From Balneolaceae bacterium (GTDB lineage: Bacteria; Bacteroidota; Rhodothermia; Balneolales; Balneolaceae), in NCBI GenBank assembly GCA_020832415.1, contig JAFIES010000032.1, forward strand, positions 20,568 to 84,567: DNA of 64,000 nt. The letters run 5' to 3'. The position numbers and the translations under genes were made by a program. Below the pieces are notes generated by a model. The model made no database searches. It was not told where the DNA came from and worked only from the letters and a program-made list of their open reading frames with translations. This document shows positions 17,978-27,213 of this stretch, in pieces; position 1 is the first letter of the stretch, and each line of letters starts with the position of its first letter.

Positions 17978-18084
17978 ATACTCCATACCTTTATTCGGCT
18001 TGAAGGTACTGAGTCCTTCAGTAATTTAAAAAAACTGTTCATCTCTAAGTGATACATGAATAAGAAGTTCGATTTTATCAGGCA

Positions 18085-18119
18085 AAAAAATAGCCACTGA
18101 TTTCTCGCGGCTATTTTTT
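18085..18119. terminator. Bidirectional terminator after the FecA-like receptor gene
   Basis: An 11-bp stem, AAAAAATAGCC / GGCTATTTTTT (18085-18095 and 18109-18119), provides a poly-U tail on either strand. It sits just past the stop of the minus-strand receptor gene (18139), so its main role is to end that transcript. Confidence 0.85.
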
Positions 18120-18138
18120 AATTGTGTAAACAAATCTT

Positions 18139-20403
18139 TTAGAACGAGACTTTCATCCCCCCCATGAGTGTACGGGGTAAACCGGGACGAACACCCGCGG
18201 GTCGGTCTGATGTAATGTATGTTTCATCAAGCAGGTTTCGAATGTTTACAAAAAGATTTACATACTGATGGATGTTGTATGATGTGCTCAGATCGACAAC
18301 AAAGAAGCTATCTGTGCTGAACAGAGGATCAAAAGATCCGCTACCTGCAGCTGTTCTCATTTGAGGCATGTATGATGCATTAATGTTTGCATCAAACCCT
18401 TTGTATATAAACGATACACCACTGTTAAATTGGTGTCTTGGAATGAATGGAATTTCATCACCGGATTCAACATTGCCCCACGGGCCAAAGCCACTGCTAA
18501 ATGAGTTTTGGAATGTGGCATTGGTATAGGTGTAATTCAGGTTTACCGGAATGGATACTGATGTAGTGTTTAGAAGTAATCCAAAATCGATATTTGAAGA
18601 GAACTCCACTCCAAATACTTCCACCTCTCCGGCATTAAATTGTGCGGTTGTTCCGCCGCCACCGCCGGCAGCGAGATCGGAGCCGAGCAGGTTGTCGTAA
18701 TCATTGTAAAAACCAATCAGTTCGGTTTGGAAAAGGTCGTTCACATAACGGAAACCTAATTCGTAGTTAATACTCTCTTCTGACCGGGTATCGCTGGAAG
18801 AGCCCGGACTTGGAGGTGAAAATCCGCGATGGATACCGGACAGTAAAGTGAATGAATTGCTAACCTGATATGTGGCTCCGATCCCCGGCAGAAAGATGCT
18901 TACTGAATACTCATTTTTGTTCAGATTTGAGCCGGTTCTCTCAAGGTCACTGGTGCCGTAATTACGGTTTGTGAACCAAATATTTTCGAATCGAAGGCCG
19001 GGTGTAAATGTCCAGTTATTCCACTGAATTTCATCCTGTACAAAAACAGAGAGTGCTGTTGCCGAACCAACCCGGTTGGTCTGAGTGCCCGGAATCCCGG
19101 GAGTAGTGATAATCATATTACCATTCAGCATCTGGTAATCATCTTCAAATTGGAAACGGTCTTCCTCGTCCTGGTGCAGGCGAACTCCAAACTCAAGCTG
19201 ATTTTGGGCACTGCCAATATCAAAGTTTACTCCCAAAATAGACTGAATACCTTGTGAGTAATATTCCCTGTTATTATTACGAACTGTAAGGGCATCCGGC
19301 GCGCTATCTGCTCCGGCCAATACAGCATATTCGTTTTGATGCACCTCAGGATTTCGCAGAATTTCAGAGAGATTACCAGTTTCTATGCCCAAAGCATTTG
19401 TATTTAGATCATGAAGTTTATACCAGGCCCGGGTAAAGTTATTTCTGTAAAGTGTAGTTGTTAAGTCGACATTATCTGAGAACAGTGCAAAGTGTCTCGC
19501 CGAAAACTGAATGTGTTCGGTATCAATTCGATCAGCCTGAGAGCCGGCATACCGCCTCATGGGTGACAGTGAAAAGTCATCCCGGGTTAAACCAAGGTAC
19601 GTTTCATCAGAGTGTTCATCATGATAACCTGCCTTGAACTCTAAACGCTGATAGACAGAAGCACTGTTTGATGTTTGAAACATTACCTTCCCAAGAATAT
19701 CACGTACAAGAAAACCGGTATCACCTCCATTATCGAGCTGTTTGAAGCCGTCATCACCCACCTGATTCACCTCCAGAAGATATCCGAAACGTTCTGAACG
19801 GTTGCCGATATTGGCATAAATTTTATTTGCACTTCGTTCACCAAGGCTCACTTCAGCCACGCCGCTAAACTGAGCGGGGATAGGAGTTGATATCAAGTTT
19901 ATGGCGCCTCCGGTGGTATTTGGCCCATACTTTATCTGAGAAGATCCTTTTCGTACCTCTACGGAACTTATCCTTGCCATATTTGGGAAATAGTAGGCAG
20001 CAGGAGCAGAATAGGGTGCAGGTGCTGCAAGAATACCATCTTCCATAATATTCACTTTTGTACTTCGCTCATTACCGGCGCCCCGAATACCAATATTAGG
20101 ACGAAGACCAAAGCCCTCTTCCTCTTGAATATTTACACCACTGATATTCCTCAAAATTCTGTTTATATCTGTGTAGTTTTGCCTCTGCAATTGCTCTGCA
20201 CTTACATAACTTGCAGCACCGGGTATACGGCTCATCCAAATTGGCTGGCCAACAACTGTGATGCGGTCAAGAATGATTTCATCGATGGTTTTTGTTGTAT
20301 CACTCTCAACGGGATCTATGGTAGTTGCAAATAGGGCTGTGGATAAAAAGAAGGTGCCAATAAGAGCAGAGAAGGTTAGTTTAAGGAGGTTATTCGCTAT
20401 CAA
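18139..20403 (-). CDS. TonB-dependent receptor, FecA-like (iron chelate uptake)
   Basis: A 754-residue outer membrane receptor. A signal peptide (KLTFSALIGTFFLSTALFA) is followed by a short N-terminal segment, a plug domain (~50-165: ITVVGQPIW, RILRNISGVNIQEEEGFGLRPNIGIRG, SSQIKYGPNTTGGAINLIST) and a 22-strand-type barrel ending in TLMGGMKVSF. The plug motifs most resemble Fe(III)-dicitrate/siderophore receptors. The cluster context (DtxR regulator, palindromic operators in its promoter region, divergent hemG) supports an iron role. The exact substrate is not deducible. A bidirectional terminator lies 20 nt downstream. Confidence 0.88.
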   Translation of the reverse strand: MIANNLLKLTFSALIGTFFLSTALFATTIDPVESDTTKTIDEIILDRITVVGQPIWMSRIPGAASYVSAEQLQRQNYTDINRILRNISGVNIQEEEGFGLRPNIGIRGAGNERSTKVNIMEDGILAAPAPYSAPAAYYFPNMARISSVEVRKGSSQIKYGPNTTGGAINLISTPIPAQFSGVAEVSLGERSANKIYANIGNRSERFGYLLEVNQVGDDGFKQLDNGGDTGFLVRDILGKVMFQTSNSASVYQRLEFKAGYHDEHSDETYLGLTRDDFSLSPMRRYAGSQADRIDTEHIQFSARHFALFSDNVDLTTTLYRNNFTRAWYKLHDLNTNALGIETGNLSEILRNPEVHQNEYAVLAGADSAPDALTVRNNNREYYSQGIQSILGVNFDIGSAQNQLEFGVRLHQDEEDRFQFEDDYQMLNGNMIITTPGIPGTQTNRVGSATALSVFVQDEIQWNNWTFTPGLRFENIWFTNRNYGTSDLERTGSNLNKNEYSVSIFLPGIGATYQVSNSFTLLSGIHRGFSPPSPGSSSDTRSEESINYELGFRYVNDLFQTELIGFYNDYDNLLGSDLAAGGGGGTTAQFNAGEVEVFGVEFSSNIDFGLLLNTTSVSIPVNLNYTYTNATFQNSFSSGFGPWGNVESGDEIPFIPRHQFNSGVSFIYKGFDANINASYMPQMRTAAGSGSFDPLFSTDSFFVVDLSTSYNIHQYVNLFVNIRNLLDETYITSDRPAGVRPGLPRTLMGGMKVSF

Positions 20404-20425
20404 AACAAAAAAATTTAGAATTACT

Positions 20426-20444
20426 ATTTAGACTGAATCTAATT
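20426..20444. promoter_or_regulatory. Candidate DtxR-family operator 1
   Basis: The palindrome TTAGA-CTGAA-TCTAA (20428-20442) lies 24 bp upstream of the iron-receptor start and in the divergent hemG promoter region. It resembles TTAG-type metal-regulator boxes of the DtxR/MntR class. TTTAGA recurs four times in this intergenic region (20414, 20427, 20443, 20476). The regulator identity is inferred from the DtxR-family gene 3 kb away. Confidence 0.55.
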
Positions 20445-20472
20445 TAGAGATATTTTTATCTGAATTGCAAGC

Positions 20473-20495
20473 TTATTTAGAATATTTCTAAATAA
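20473..20495. promoter_or_regulatory. Candidate operator 2, perfect 23-bp palindrome
   Basis: TTATTTAGAA-TAT-TTCTAAATAA is a perfect inverted repeat with 10-bp arms and a 3-bp centre. It sits 42 bp before hemG and 69 bp before the receptor start. It shares the TTTAGA half-site with operator 1. A Fur-type or DtxR-type dimer site is the likely reading. There is no T run, so it is not a terminator. Confidence 0.6.
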
Positions 20496-20537
20496 TGATA
20501 TTATGAAATTCTGTATCCTAAGGTCAATTATAAATAA

Positions 20538-21884
20538 ATGAAAAATAGACGTATAGCGGTTGTTGGAGCAGGAATTACCGGTCTGGTGACCGCATATTCA
20601 TTGCAAAAGAAAGGATTTTACTGCGAAGTGTTTGAAAAAAACACAGCACCAGGTGGTGCCATGAAAACGGTAAAAACGGATGGCTGGCAAGTTGAATATG
20701 GGCCAAATACACTTTTGCTGAAGGATAAAGCAGTAAAAGATTTTATTGAAGAGATGGATCTTCTTCCGGCAAAAATATCTGCCAACCCCAATGCTGAAAA
20801 ACGGTACATTTTAAAAAGCGGAGAATTGGTTCCGCTGCCGGCATCTGCAGGGGGGGCAGTCAGTACACCGCTATTTAGTTTAAAAGCAAAATTGAGGGTA
20901 TTAGCAGAGCCCTTTGTTTCAAAAAATGATAATCCGGATCAAACAGTGGCAGAATTTGCAGAACGCCGTCTTGGTTCTGAGATTCTTGATTATGCAATCA
21001 ATCCGTTTGTGGCCGGAATTTTTGCCAATAACCCTGATACACTCTCCTTAAGGCACGCTTTCCCTGCAATGCATAACCTTGAGCAGGAGTACGGCTCATT
21101 AATTTGGGGTAGTTTTTCAGGTGCAAAAAAACGAAAAGAAGCAGGCAGAATTCCAAGAGAGCTTATTTCCTTTAAAGATGGTATTCGCGAACTGCCCGGT
21201 ACAATTTCTTCAAAACTTGATAACATCCGTTTCAACAAAGATATATCGAGTATAGAAAAGAAGCTGGATGGCTGGTATCTCATTTCCGGAACAAAGCAGT
21301 TTGGCCCATTCGATAATGTAGTACTCAATACTCCTCTTTATAAATGGAGTTCAGAATTTCTCTCTGTTGATAAAGAGACAATGGAAAAAATTGAGTCGGT
21401 AAACTATCCTCCGTTATCGGTTCTTTGTCTTGGTTTTAGAAAAGAGGATGTTCGTCACCCATTGGATGGTTTTGGGTTTTTGGTTCCCGAAAAAGAGCGA
21501 AGAAGCATTCTCGGGGCACTCTTTTCATCCACACTTTTTGATAACAGGGCTCCTGCCGGCCATCATCTACTTACAGTTTTTATTGGGGGCGGCAGGCAGC
21601 CGCGGCTTGCATCACTCGAAACGGATAAGCTTCTTCCTCTGGTGATTGATGAACTGAAAGACATTATCGGCCTGGAGGGTGACTCTGTTTTTGTGGATCA
21701 TATCTACTGGCCTAAATCCATACCGGCATATCATGTTGGGTATGATGAAGTACTGCACACATTCGACAACATTGAGCAGGAAAATCCCGGGCTCTTTTTG
21801 GCAGGAAACTTCAGGCATGGGATTTCTGTGCCGGATTGTATTATGAATGGCCAAAAACTGGCTGATCGAATCTCCGGGAGTTAA
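20538..21884 (+). CDS. hemG: Protoporphyrinogen oxidase (HemG/HemY type)
   Basis: A 448-residue FAD enzyme oxidising (copro)protoporphyrinogen late in haem synthesis. Residues 4-33 give the FAD-binding fold AVVGAGITGLVTAYSLQKKG. They are followed by GGAMKTVKTDGWQVEYGPNT, the Arg-Ala-Pro region FDNRAPAGHHLLTVFIGGG, and a C-terminal FAD block LAGNFRHGISVPDCIMNG. Length and motifs match the oxygen-dependent HemY family. It is divergent from the FecA-like receptor across shared palindromes, suggesting common metal control. The stop TTAA is shared with the convergent SGNH gene. Confidence 0.92.
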   Translation: MKNRRIAVVGAGITGLVTAYSLQKKGFYCEVFEKNTAPGGAMKTVKTDGWQVEYGPNTLLLKDKAVKDFIEEMDLLPAKISANPNAEKRYILKSGELVPLPASAGGAVSTPLFSLKAKLRVLAEPFVSKNDNPDQTVAEFAERRLGSEILDYAINPFVAGIFANNPDTLSLRHAFPAMHNLEQEYGSLIWGSFSGAKKRKEAGRIPRELISFKDGIRELPGTISSKLDNIRFNKDISSIEKKLDGWYLISGTKQFGPFDNVVLNTPLYKWSSEFLSVDKETMEKIESVNYPPLSVLCLGFRKEDVRHPLDGFGFLVPEKERRSILGALFSSTLFDNRAPAGHHLLTVFIGGGRQPRLASLETDKLLPLVIDELKDIIGLEGDSVFVDHIYWPKSIPAYHVGYDEVLHTFDNIEQENPGLFLAGNFRHGISVPDCIMNGQKLADRISGS

Positions 21885-23386
21885 TCGATCTCGGGCCTTG
21901 CTGAGAATGTCTCCAGCAGCAATTCGAGTATATTTTTTCCGAAAAAGGTGAGACGCTCCTGCCCGGTCATCGCCAGGAATCGCAAGAGGTTTCTGAGATC
22001 GTGCATAAGAGGTGGTGGGTCGGTAACCAGTGTTTCGTTTTCGATGACAAAATCCCAGTCAAACGAATTCTCGAATTTAACTCCGCGTTTCTCCATACTC
22101 ATCCTATACATATTTGCAATCAATCCATAACCAATAGTAGTGGGGTGAAGCCCATCGAGGCTAAAAATTCCGCCCCGGTCCAGTTTGCCGGTAGTATCAT
22201 CAAGCCGAAGATAATCGGTTGAAATTCGCGGATGACCATCCTTATTCACCAAATAACCGGTTTTTGGATTTCTTTGCAGTGCCCGAATAAAGTCGGCAGG
22301 ATAGGGTTCAATCTGTTGCTTTGGATGCCTTCGCCTGGCAGCTGCTTTTACATATTTCGCAACGGGTACCACACAAAAATCAAATTCACCGGCCAGTCTT
22401 CGAATGATTTCGTTGTATTGGTCTACAATCTGATCCAGCAGAATGGCATCATCCTTTGTGAGGTGCGGGTGTTTTATGGGATCGAAATCTTCATCCCAAA
22501 TCCAGAAACGGGCGTAATAATCAAAATACCCACCCGTTGACGATGCCCCATTTTTATTCACACCTCTTATTGCGGGCGGAATGGTTACATAAGGAATGGT
22601 GGGAACAAATACGTTTTTCACATTCATTCCGGCAACTTTTGTGTAGAGTCGGCGCAATTCTTCTTTAAAATGTTCCGGCCTGAAAACCGTACACTTTCTG
22701 TCGGCGTAATAATTATGCAGATCATCAGAATCAGAAAAGACAATGCGTAGTTTTGTTACCGAACCGACAATGTTGTTATGGCCGATGCACACAATCAGGT
22801 TTTCAATACCTCCATCAGCCTGAAGTAATTCAACATTGTTGAGCATAGTGTTATTTTCGTAACCGGTGTTTAATGAAGGATTGAGCACAAGCCTTGCAGT
22901 AGTGTACATGGCATTATCGGGAAGTACATTAAACACCGAGTATTTTGGGCGATTATTTTTGATGTGATTACGGCTGTACAGTTCATTGATCAGCATGGTA
23001 TCGCTGATAGAAAACCCCCAAACAGCCTGATTGTGATATGGATAAGGCTGATCAACACTCAGCGATTTCAATTGACCGTCCCAATACGATTTTATTCTGC
23101 TGAGGGTTCTGTACATCTCCCTTGCTGCAGGTACCGAATGCCTCAGGGAAATCGCATCACCATATTTCTCAGCGAGCCCGCGGATCAGAACTTCAATATT
23201 GATTGGAATTCCAGCCTGGGCGGAAAATGATGGCTGATCAAACTGCACAGATTCACCCATAGACCGGGCAATCATTGCCGGAAAACTTAAATCGGTGCGG
23301 TAAATACCCCCGTTTTTAAAGCCCTGGGCCATACTGTCGCCCATGGCAACCAGTCTGTGTTTGTATGATCTTCTTCTGCTAAACAA
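21881..23386 (-). CDS. SGNH/GDSL-like hydrolase
   Basis: A 501-residue protein with the SGNH blocks AMGDSMAQG (nucleophile S18), a glycine block, CIGHNNIVG (GxND-like with Asn) and SLDGLHPTTIGYGLIANM (Asp and His of the triad). It is longer than simple GDSL esterases, with inserts between blocks, and has no clear signal peptide: the N-terminus MFSRRRSYKHR is basic. It is likely an esterase or acyl hydrolase with unknown substrate. It overlaps hemG by 4 nt at a shared TTAA stop palindrome. Confidence 0.8.
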   Translation of the reverse strand: MFSRRRSYKHRLVAMGDSMAQGFKNGGIYRTDLSFPAMIARSMGESVQFDQPSFSAQAGIPINIEVLIRGLAEKYGDAISLRHSVPAAREMYRTLSRIKSYWDGQLKSLSVDQPYPYHNQAVWGFSISDTMLINELYSRNHIKNNRPKYSVFNVLPDNAMYTTARLVLNPSLNTGYENNTMLNNVELLQADGGIENLIVCIGHNNIVGSVTKLRIVFSDSDDLHNYYADRKCTVFRPEHFKEELRRLYTKVAGMNVKNVFVPTIPYVTIPPAIRGVNKNGASSTGGYFDYYARFWIWDEDFDPIKHPHLTKDDAILLDQIVDQYNEIIRRLAGEFDFCVVPVAKYVKAAARRRHPKQQIEPYPADFIRALQRNPKTGYLVNKDGHPRISTDYLRLDDTTGKLDRGGIFSLDGLHPTTIGYGLIANMYRMSMEKRGVKFENSFDWDFVIENETLVTDPPPLMHDLRNLLRFLAMTGQERLTFFGKNILELLLETFSARPEID

Positions 23387-23417
23387 ATGAGATAATTGTT
23401 ACCTTTAAGCGTGGAAT

Positions 23418-23813
23418 ATGAAAAACGAATCCTTGTCAATCAATAGCAATATGAGCAGAGAAACAAACCGTCTTGAAGAATTTCGAAAAAAGCGTAAAAC
23501 AGCAAATGATAAAATTCTTGAACTGGATCACCTTGGCGTAAAACGATTCTTTAATCTTGATTCAAATACTTACAAAGACGGGGCATTAACCGGGCAAACG
23601 AAAGAGTTACTTGGGCTGGTGGCATCGGCGGTTTTGCGATGTAATGACTGCATAGATTACCATTTGGAGCAGTGCGCCAAAACCGGTTCAACCAAAGATG
23701 AGATCGTGGATGCGCTGAATGTTGCTCTTGTAGTTGGCGGCAGTATTGTAATTCCGCATTTCAGGCACGCAATAACAACAATAGAATTTTTGGAAGAAGA
23801 GGGGTTGCTTTAG
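23418..23813 (+). CDS. Carboxymuconolactone decarboxylase/AhpD-like protein
   Basis: A 131-residue helical protein with the CMD/AhpD core LGLVASAVLRCNDCIDYHLEQCAKTG. The CxxC pair (CNDC) and following His suggest a thiol-based peroxidase or disulfide activity as in AhpD, not decarboxylase activity. ATG at 23418 is used; ATG at 23451 (MSRETNRL) is an alternative. The stop is immediately followed by the ATG of the outer membrane protein gene, so the two are co-translated. Confidence 0.87.
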   Translation: MKNESLSINSNMSRETNRLEEFRKKRKTANDKILELDHLGVKRFFNLDSNTYKDGALTGQTKELLGLVASAVLRCNDCIDYHLEQCAKTGSTKDEIVDALNVALVVGGSIVIPHFRHAITTIEFLEEEGLL

Positions 23814-24974
23814 ATGCGATTTCGCCTGGTTTTCTTCTTTCTGATACTTTTCTTTGCAGGAACTGCGGCCTTTGCACAGATTATACCGCCCGACAGAGAT
23901 CCGCTCCCACCGGATGCAAAAATTGGTAGTTATTATTCGGTTTTACCGCTTATTGGATATAGTTCTGACCAGGGTTTTATTGGTGGCGGATTTTTGCAAA
24001 GGATCAATTACGATATCAACCGAAAACCATTTCTGAGTTCGCTGAAAACCGATATCACATTTTCTACTAGAGGAGATATCATATCGCAATTGCAGTATGA
24101 ACGCACCAGGCTCTTTGGTTCCGAAATTAGAAGCAGTATTGATTTTGTGGGACAGCGAGAAAAACAGGCACACTATTTTGGGCTTGGTAATGATTCACAG
24201 TTCTCCTCTTCAGAATTCAATGACGGTCTAAACTTCTACGAGAACCGGGAGTTATACCTGAATTACAGAGTTCGGCAGGGATTTTTAACATTTGGTGAAA
24301 GAGGTAAAATTGACTTCTTTGGAGAGACATCATTCTGGTACGTAGATGGGATTTCTGTTGGAGAGGATACACGCTTTGCGGGAGAAGAACCGGAAGGTTT
24401 TGGCAGCAGCAGAGCCCTTAAATTTGGAATCGGGCTTATTGCCGACAGCCGAAACAACGAATTTGCTCCATCAACGGGTATTCGATACGAAGCGAGCCTG
24501 AACTCCAGCCAATCTTTTCTGTTCAGCAATTACTCTTTTTCAAGCCTTCGTGGTGATTTCAGGCACTTTATTCCAATTGTTGGCAGAGTTACACTTGCAC
24601 ACCGTCTTCAGGCGGAACATACTCTGGGCGATGCGCCATTTTGGGCACTGCCTGTTATTGGAAATGAGAATGGCTTGCGGGGCTTCCACAGAAACCGATT
24701 CAGGGGAGATAGTTCTCTGTTAAATATGATAGAAGTCAGGTCGTGGCTGTTCAGCGTTTTTTCCGGCAGAATTGATGTTGGGATGCACACCTTTTGGGAC
24801 ACCGGCAGAGTCTATTCTGAATTTGATTCCGGTGCGTTTTTTGATAACTGGAAACATGTATTTGTGGTAGGAGGTGCAATCACTCTTCTCAATCCTGACT
24901 TGATTGTACGAGGTGATATCGGCTTTTCAAATGAAACGTGGAGAATTTATTTTGGGGCGGGATATGTTTTTTAA
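23814..24974 (+). CDS. Omp85-type outer membrane barrel (BamA/TamA C-terminal domain)
   Basis: A 386-residue protein with a signal peptide (FFFLILFFAGTAAFA) and then essentially only a beta-barrel. Family features are YSSDQGFIGGGFLQRINYD near the start, FAPSTGIRYEASLNSSQSF, a VIGNENGLRGFHRNRFRGDSS block corresponding to the VRGF-type loop, and a final aromatic strand ending YFGAGYVF. No POTRA domains are present, so it resembles the POTRA-less surface antigen D15 barrels rather than BamA itself. Cargo is unknown. The gene abuts the CMD gene with no intergenic bases. Confidence 0.82.
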   Translation: MRFRLVFFFLILFFAGTAAFAQIIPPDRDPLPPDAKIGSYYSVLPLIGYSSDQGFIGGGFLQRINYDINRKPFLSSLKTDITFSTRGDIISQLQYERTRLFGSEIRSSIDFVGQREKQAHYFGLGNDSQFSSSEFNDGLNFYENRELYLNYRVRQGFLTFGERGKIDFFGETSFWYVDGISVGEDTRFAGEEPEGFGSSRALKFGIGLIADSRNNEFAPSTGIRYEASLNSSQSFLFSNYSFSSLRGDFRHFIPIVGRVTLAHRLQAEHTLGDAPFWALPVIGNENGLRGFHRNRFRGDSSLLNMIEVRSWLFSVFSGRIDVGMHTFWDTGRVYSEFDSGAFFDNWKHVFVVGGAITLLNPDLIVRGDIGFSNETWRIYFGAGYVF

Positions 24975-24986
24975 ATCTAAACAGAG

Positions 24987-25739
24987 ATGAGCATGAAAAA
25001 GATACTGTTTACTGCGCATCAGGACACTCTGCCGGAGTTTTTGTCAGCTGGTACAACTCTTCGGGAATCCATTCTCCACTTGCCTCTTGAAACGTACCAT
25101 TACGATGTTGACGATGAGATGCACAATGAGGTTGAGAGGGAGCTCGACAAATTTGCATATGTAATCCATGGCAGCAGGCTGCATGCCCGTTATTTTATTC
25201 GATGGATGCGTGAGTATGGCCAGTCTGATCGGGTACAGCAACTTGTACACCTTGTAATGGATCAGCCAACCGCCGATATTTTGGAAGAGTATCAGATACC
25301 CGCAATAAAACCCCGTGATGATGCCCGGCCAATTGATTTAATCGAATTCTTGCTTCGGATTTCTTATGAAGGAAACATCCTGTACCCGTCGGGTGATCAA
25401 AAAACAGATGAGATTCCGGGTTTACTCATAGAGCTTGAGCTGCCATTTGCAGAATTTCAGGTTTTCTCAGAAGAGAGTCTTGATCGGAAAAAGCTGGATG
25501 ATTACAGAAAGCAGGTAAGCAGTAACGAAATAGCGGGTGTTATTTTTCATAACGAATCTTCCATTACAAGAGTAAAAACTGCATTTCCGGATCTTGATCT
25601 TACAAAGACGTCCATCATATCAGCAGGCGGAAGAGTTACAAGAAAACTCACTCAGATGGGGTATAAAAATATCACTGATGGAAAAGGCTCCTGGAAAAAG
25701 ATTCAGGAATTAGCACTTAAATTAGCAAAAAGCTTCTGA
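24987..25739 (+). CDS. Uroporphyrinogen-III synthase-like protein
   Basis: A 250-residue two-lobed alpha/beta protein. Segments such as NILYPSGDQKTDEIPGLL, VIFHNESSITRVK and SIISAGGRVTRKLTQMGYK sit at the positions expected for HemD (lyp..d, fxS.s.v..f, .I.G..Ta..l...G). HemD sequences are very divergent and no single residue is diagnostic, so the call rests on overall pattern and on hemG nearby. It would cyclise hydroxymethylbilane. It ends 5 nt from the convergent cupin gene. Confidence 0.6.
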   Translation: MSMKKILFTAHQDTLPEFLSAGTTLRESILHLPLETYHYDVDDEMHNEVERELDKFAYVIHGSRLHARYFIRWMREYGQSDRVQQLVHLVMDQPTADILEEYQIPAIKPRDDARPIDLIEFLLRISYEGNILYPSGDQKTDEIPGLLIELELPFAEFQVFSEESLDRKKLDDYRKQVSSNEIAGVIFHNESSITRVKTAFPDLDLTKTSIISAGGRVTRKLTQMGYKNITDGKGSWKKIQELALKLAKSF

Positions 25740-25744
25740 TCAGA

Positions 25745-26251
25745 TCATACTGAGGGTTTAGTGAGCATCTTGATGATCTCCACATGTTCCGGAAATGCCT
25801 GGAGCATTTGATAGCGGCCTGCCATTTCAAAATCATCAAAATCAAATCCCGGGGAAACCGTACAGCCACAAAGTGCATAGCTGCCGGGAGTATCAACAGT
25901 AACCCCAAACCACGTATCTGCCGGCACAACATGTTGCGGTTTCTGTTCATTTGTTAGATCCATTCCAAGATAGAGTGCCTGGTACGACCCATCCTGGTGG
26001 ATCATATGAATTGTGATTGCTGAACCTTCGTAGTGGTGCCACATCTCATCCGATTTAATTCGGTGAAAATGAGAGATATCCTCACTGCCAAGCAGATAAT
26101 AGATACCGGTTTTCAAATTTCTGCCTGCTGGAAATAGATCTGACGGCCCATCGTGACGAGCTTTACTTCGATACGTTTCAGAGTAGTATCCACCTTCAGG
26201 ATGTGGCAGCAGGTTTAACTGTTCGATTAGTTCACGTTTTCGGTCAGACAT
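25745..26251 (-). CDS. Cupin_5 (DUF985) family protein
   Basis: A 168-residue single-domain cupin. The start LIEQLNLLPHPEGGYYSETYRS is diagnostic for DUF985. It is followed by IYYLLGSEDISHFHRIKSDEMWHHYEG, with the cupin metal-type His/Glu residues, and PADTWFGVTVDTPGSYALCGCTVSPGFDFDDFE. Its molecular function is not established (sugar isomerase-like or binding). It is the last of a minus-strand run, starting 3 nt after the GDPD stop. Confidence 0.92.
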   Translation of the reverse strand: MSDRKRELIEQLNLLPHPEGGYYSETYRSKARHDGPSDLFPAGRNLKTGIYYLLGSEDISHFHRIKSDEMWHHYEGSAITIHMIHQDGSYQALYLGMDLTNEQKPQHVVPADTWFGVTVDTPGSYALCGCTVSPGFDFDDFEMAGRYQMLQAFPEHVEIIKMLTKPSV

Positions 26252-26254
26252 ATT

Positions 26255-27157
26255 TTATGGTCTTAAAACTGCTGCGCTGTCGGGGTAATCCGTAATGATA
26301 CCATCCACACCCATTTCCAGCTGACGGCGCATTTCTGCTACGTTATTGATGGTCCACGGAATCACTGTCATTCCAAGCTGATGAGCTTCGTTTACAATCT
26401 CATCGGATACCAGTCTGTAATTTGGGCTCCAGATTTCAGGGGTGTAGCCGAGTGCAGCTAGGTACGTTTCCATGGGGTCGTCAGTGGATACTAATATTGC
26501 CTGTGCAATCTCTGTGTTCAGCTTTCGAAACTCAATGAGCGTAGCAGGATCGAAAGATTGAATGATGATCCTGTCGAAAAGATCGAACTCCTTGTGAAGC
26601 ATGGTGAGCTCTTCGTAGAGTAATTCGGCAAATTCTGCCGGCTGGGGGTACATCACCCCATAAAGTTCAGGGTTACTTTTAGTTTCAATATTATAGGCCA
26701 CCGGGGGCAGCTCAAGTTCATGTGTATATGCCTCTATAGCCCTAATTGCATCTCTCATCAACGGTTTGGTGATTTCAAGTGGCTGCTGATTTGGGAAATT
26801 GACGTGCCCCCGTTTACCCACATCAAACCGGCGGGTCTCTTCATACGTCATTTCAAATATGTTATACTCCATCTGTTCACCTTCCGTGACGGGTGTGCCG
26901 TCAGGTTTGGTGCTGATGTGATAATGAAACCAGGGTTCATGAGAGATCAGAATTTGTCTGTCTTTCGTTACAACAAGATCAAACTCTATGGTATCAACAC
27001 CATGATCAATAGCGATCAAAAAGCTTGGAATGGTATTTTCGGGAAGAAGGCCTCGTGCACCCCGATGGCCCTGGAGATCAAAGTCCCAGGTGGCCTCTTC
27101 AACAGTGCAAGCAGTAAATAGTAACATGGCAAGAAGTAAAAGCAGATAATTTCGCAT
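26255..27157 (-). CDS. Glycerophosphodiester phosphodiesterase, lipoprotein
   Basis: A 300-residue lipoprotein (signal ending LFTAC, Cys17) with the GDPD signature LQGHRGARGLLPENTIPSFLIAIDHG, then TIEFDLVVTKDRQILISHEPWF. The His/Arg pair, Glu-Asp metal ligands and second His of the TIM-barrel site are present. It should release sn-glycerol-3-phosphate from deacylated phospholipids in the periplasm or at the outer membrane. It is part of the mutS2-esterase-GDPD-cupin minus run, 56 nt after the esterase. Confidence 0.93.
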   Translation of the reverse strand: MRNYLLLLLAMLLFTACTVEEATWDFDLQGHRGARGLLPENTIPSFLIAIDHGVDTIEFDLVVTKDRQILISHEPWFHYHISTKPDGTPVTEGEQMEYNIFEMTYEETRRFDVGKRGHVNFPNQQPLEITKPLMRDAIRAIEAYTHELELPPVAYNIETKSNPELYGVMYPQPAEFAELLYEELTMLHKEFDLFDRIIIQSFDPATLIEFRKLNTEIAQAILVSTDDPMETYLAALGYTPEIWSPNYRLVSDEIVNEAHQLGMTVIPWTINNVAEMRRQLEMGVDGIITDYPDSAAVLRP

Positions 27158-27213
27158 GATGATTCAATAATTGGTTACACAAAATGAAAGGCTAAGATAA
27201 GCCATGGGAAAAT

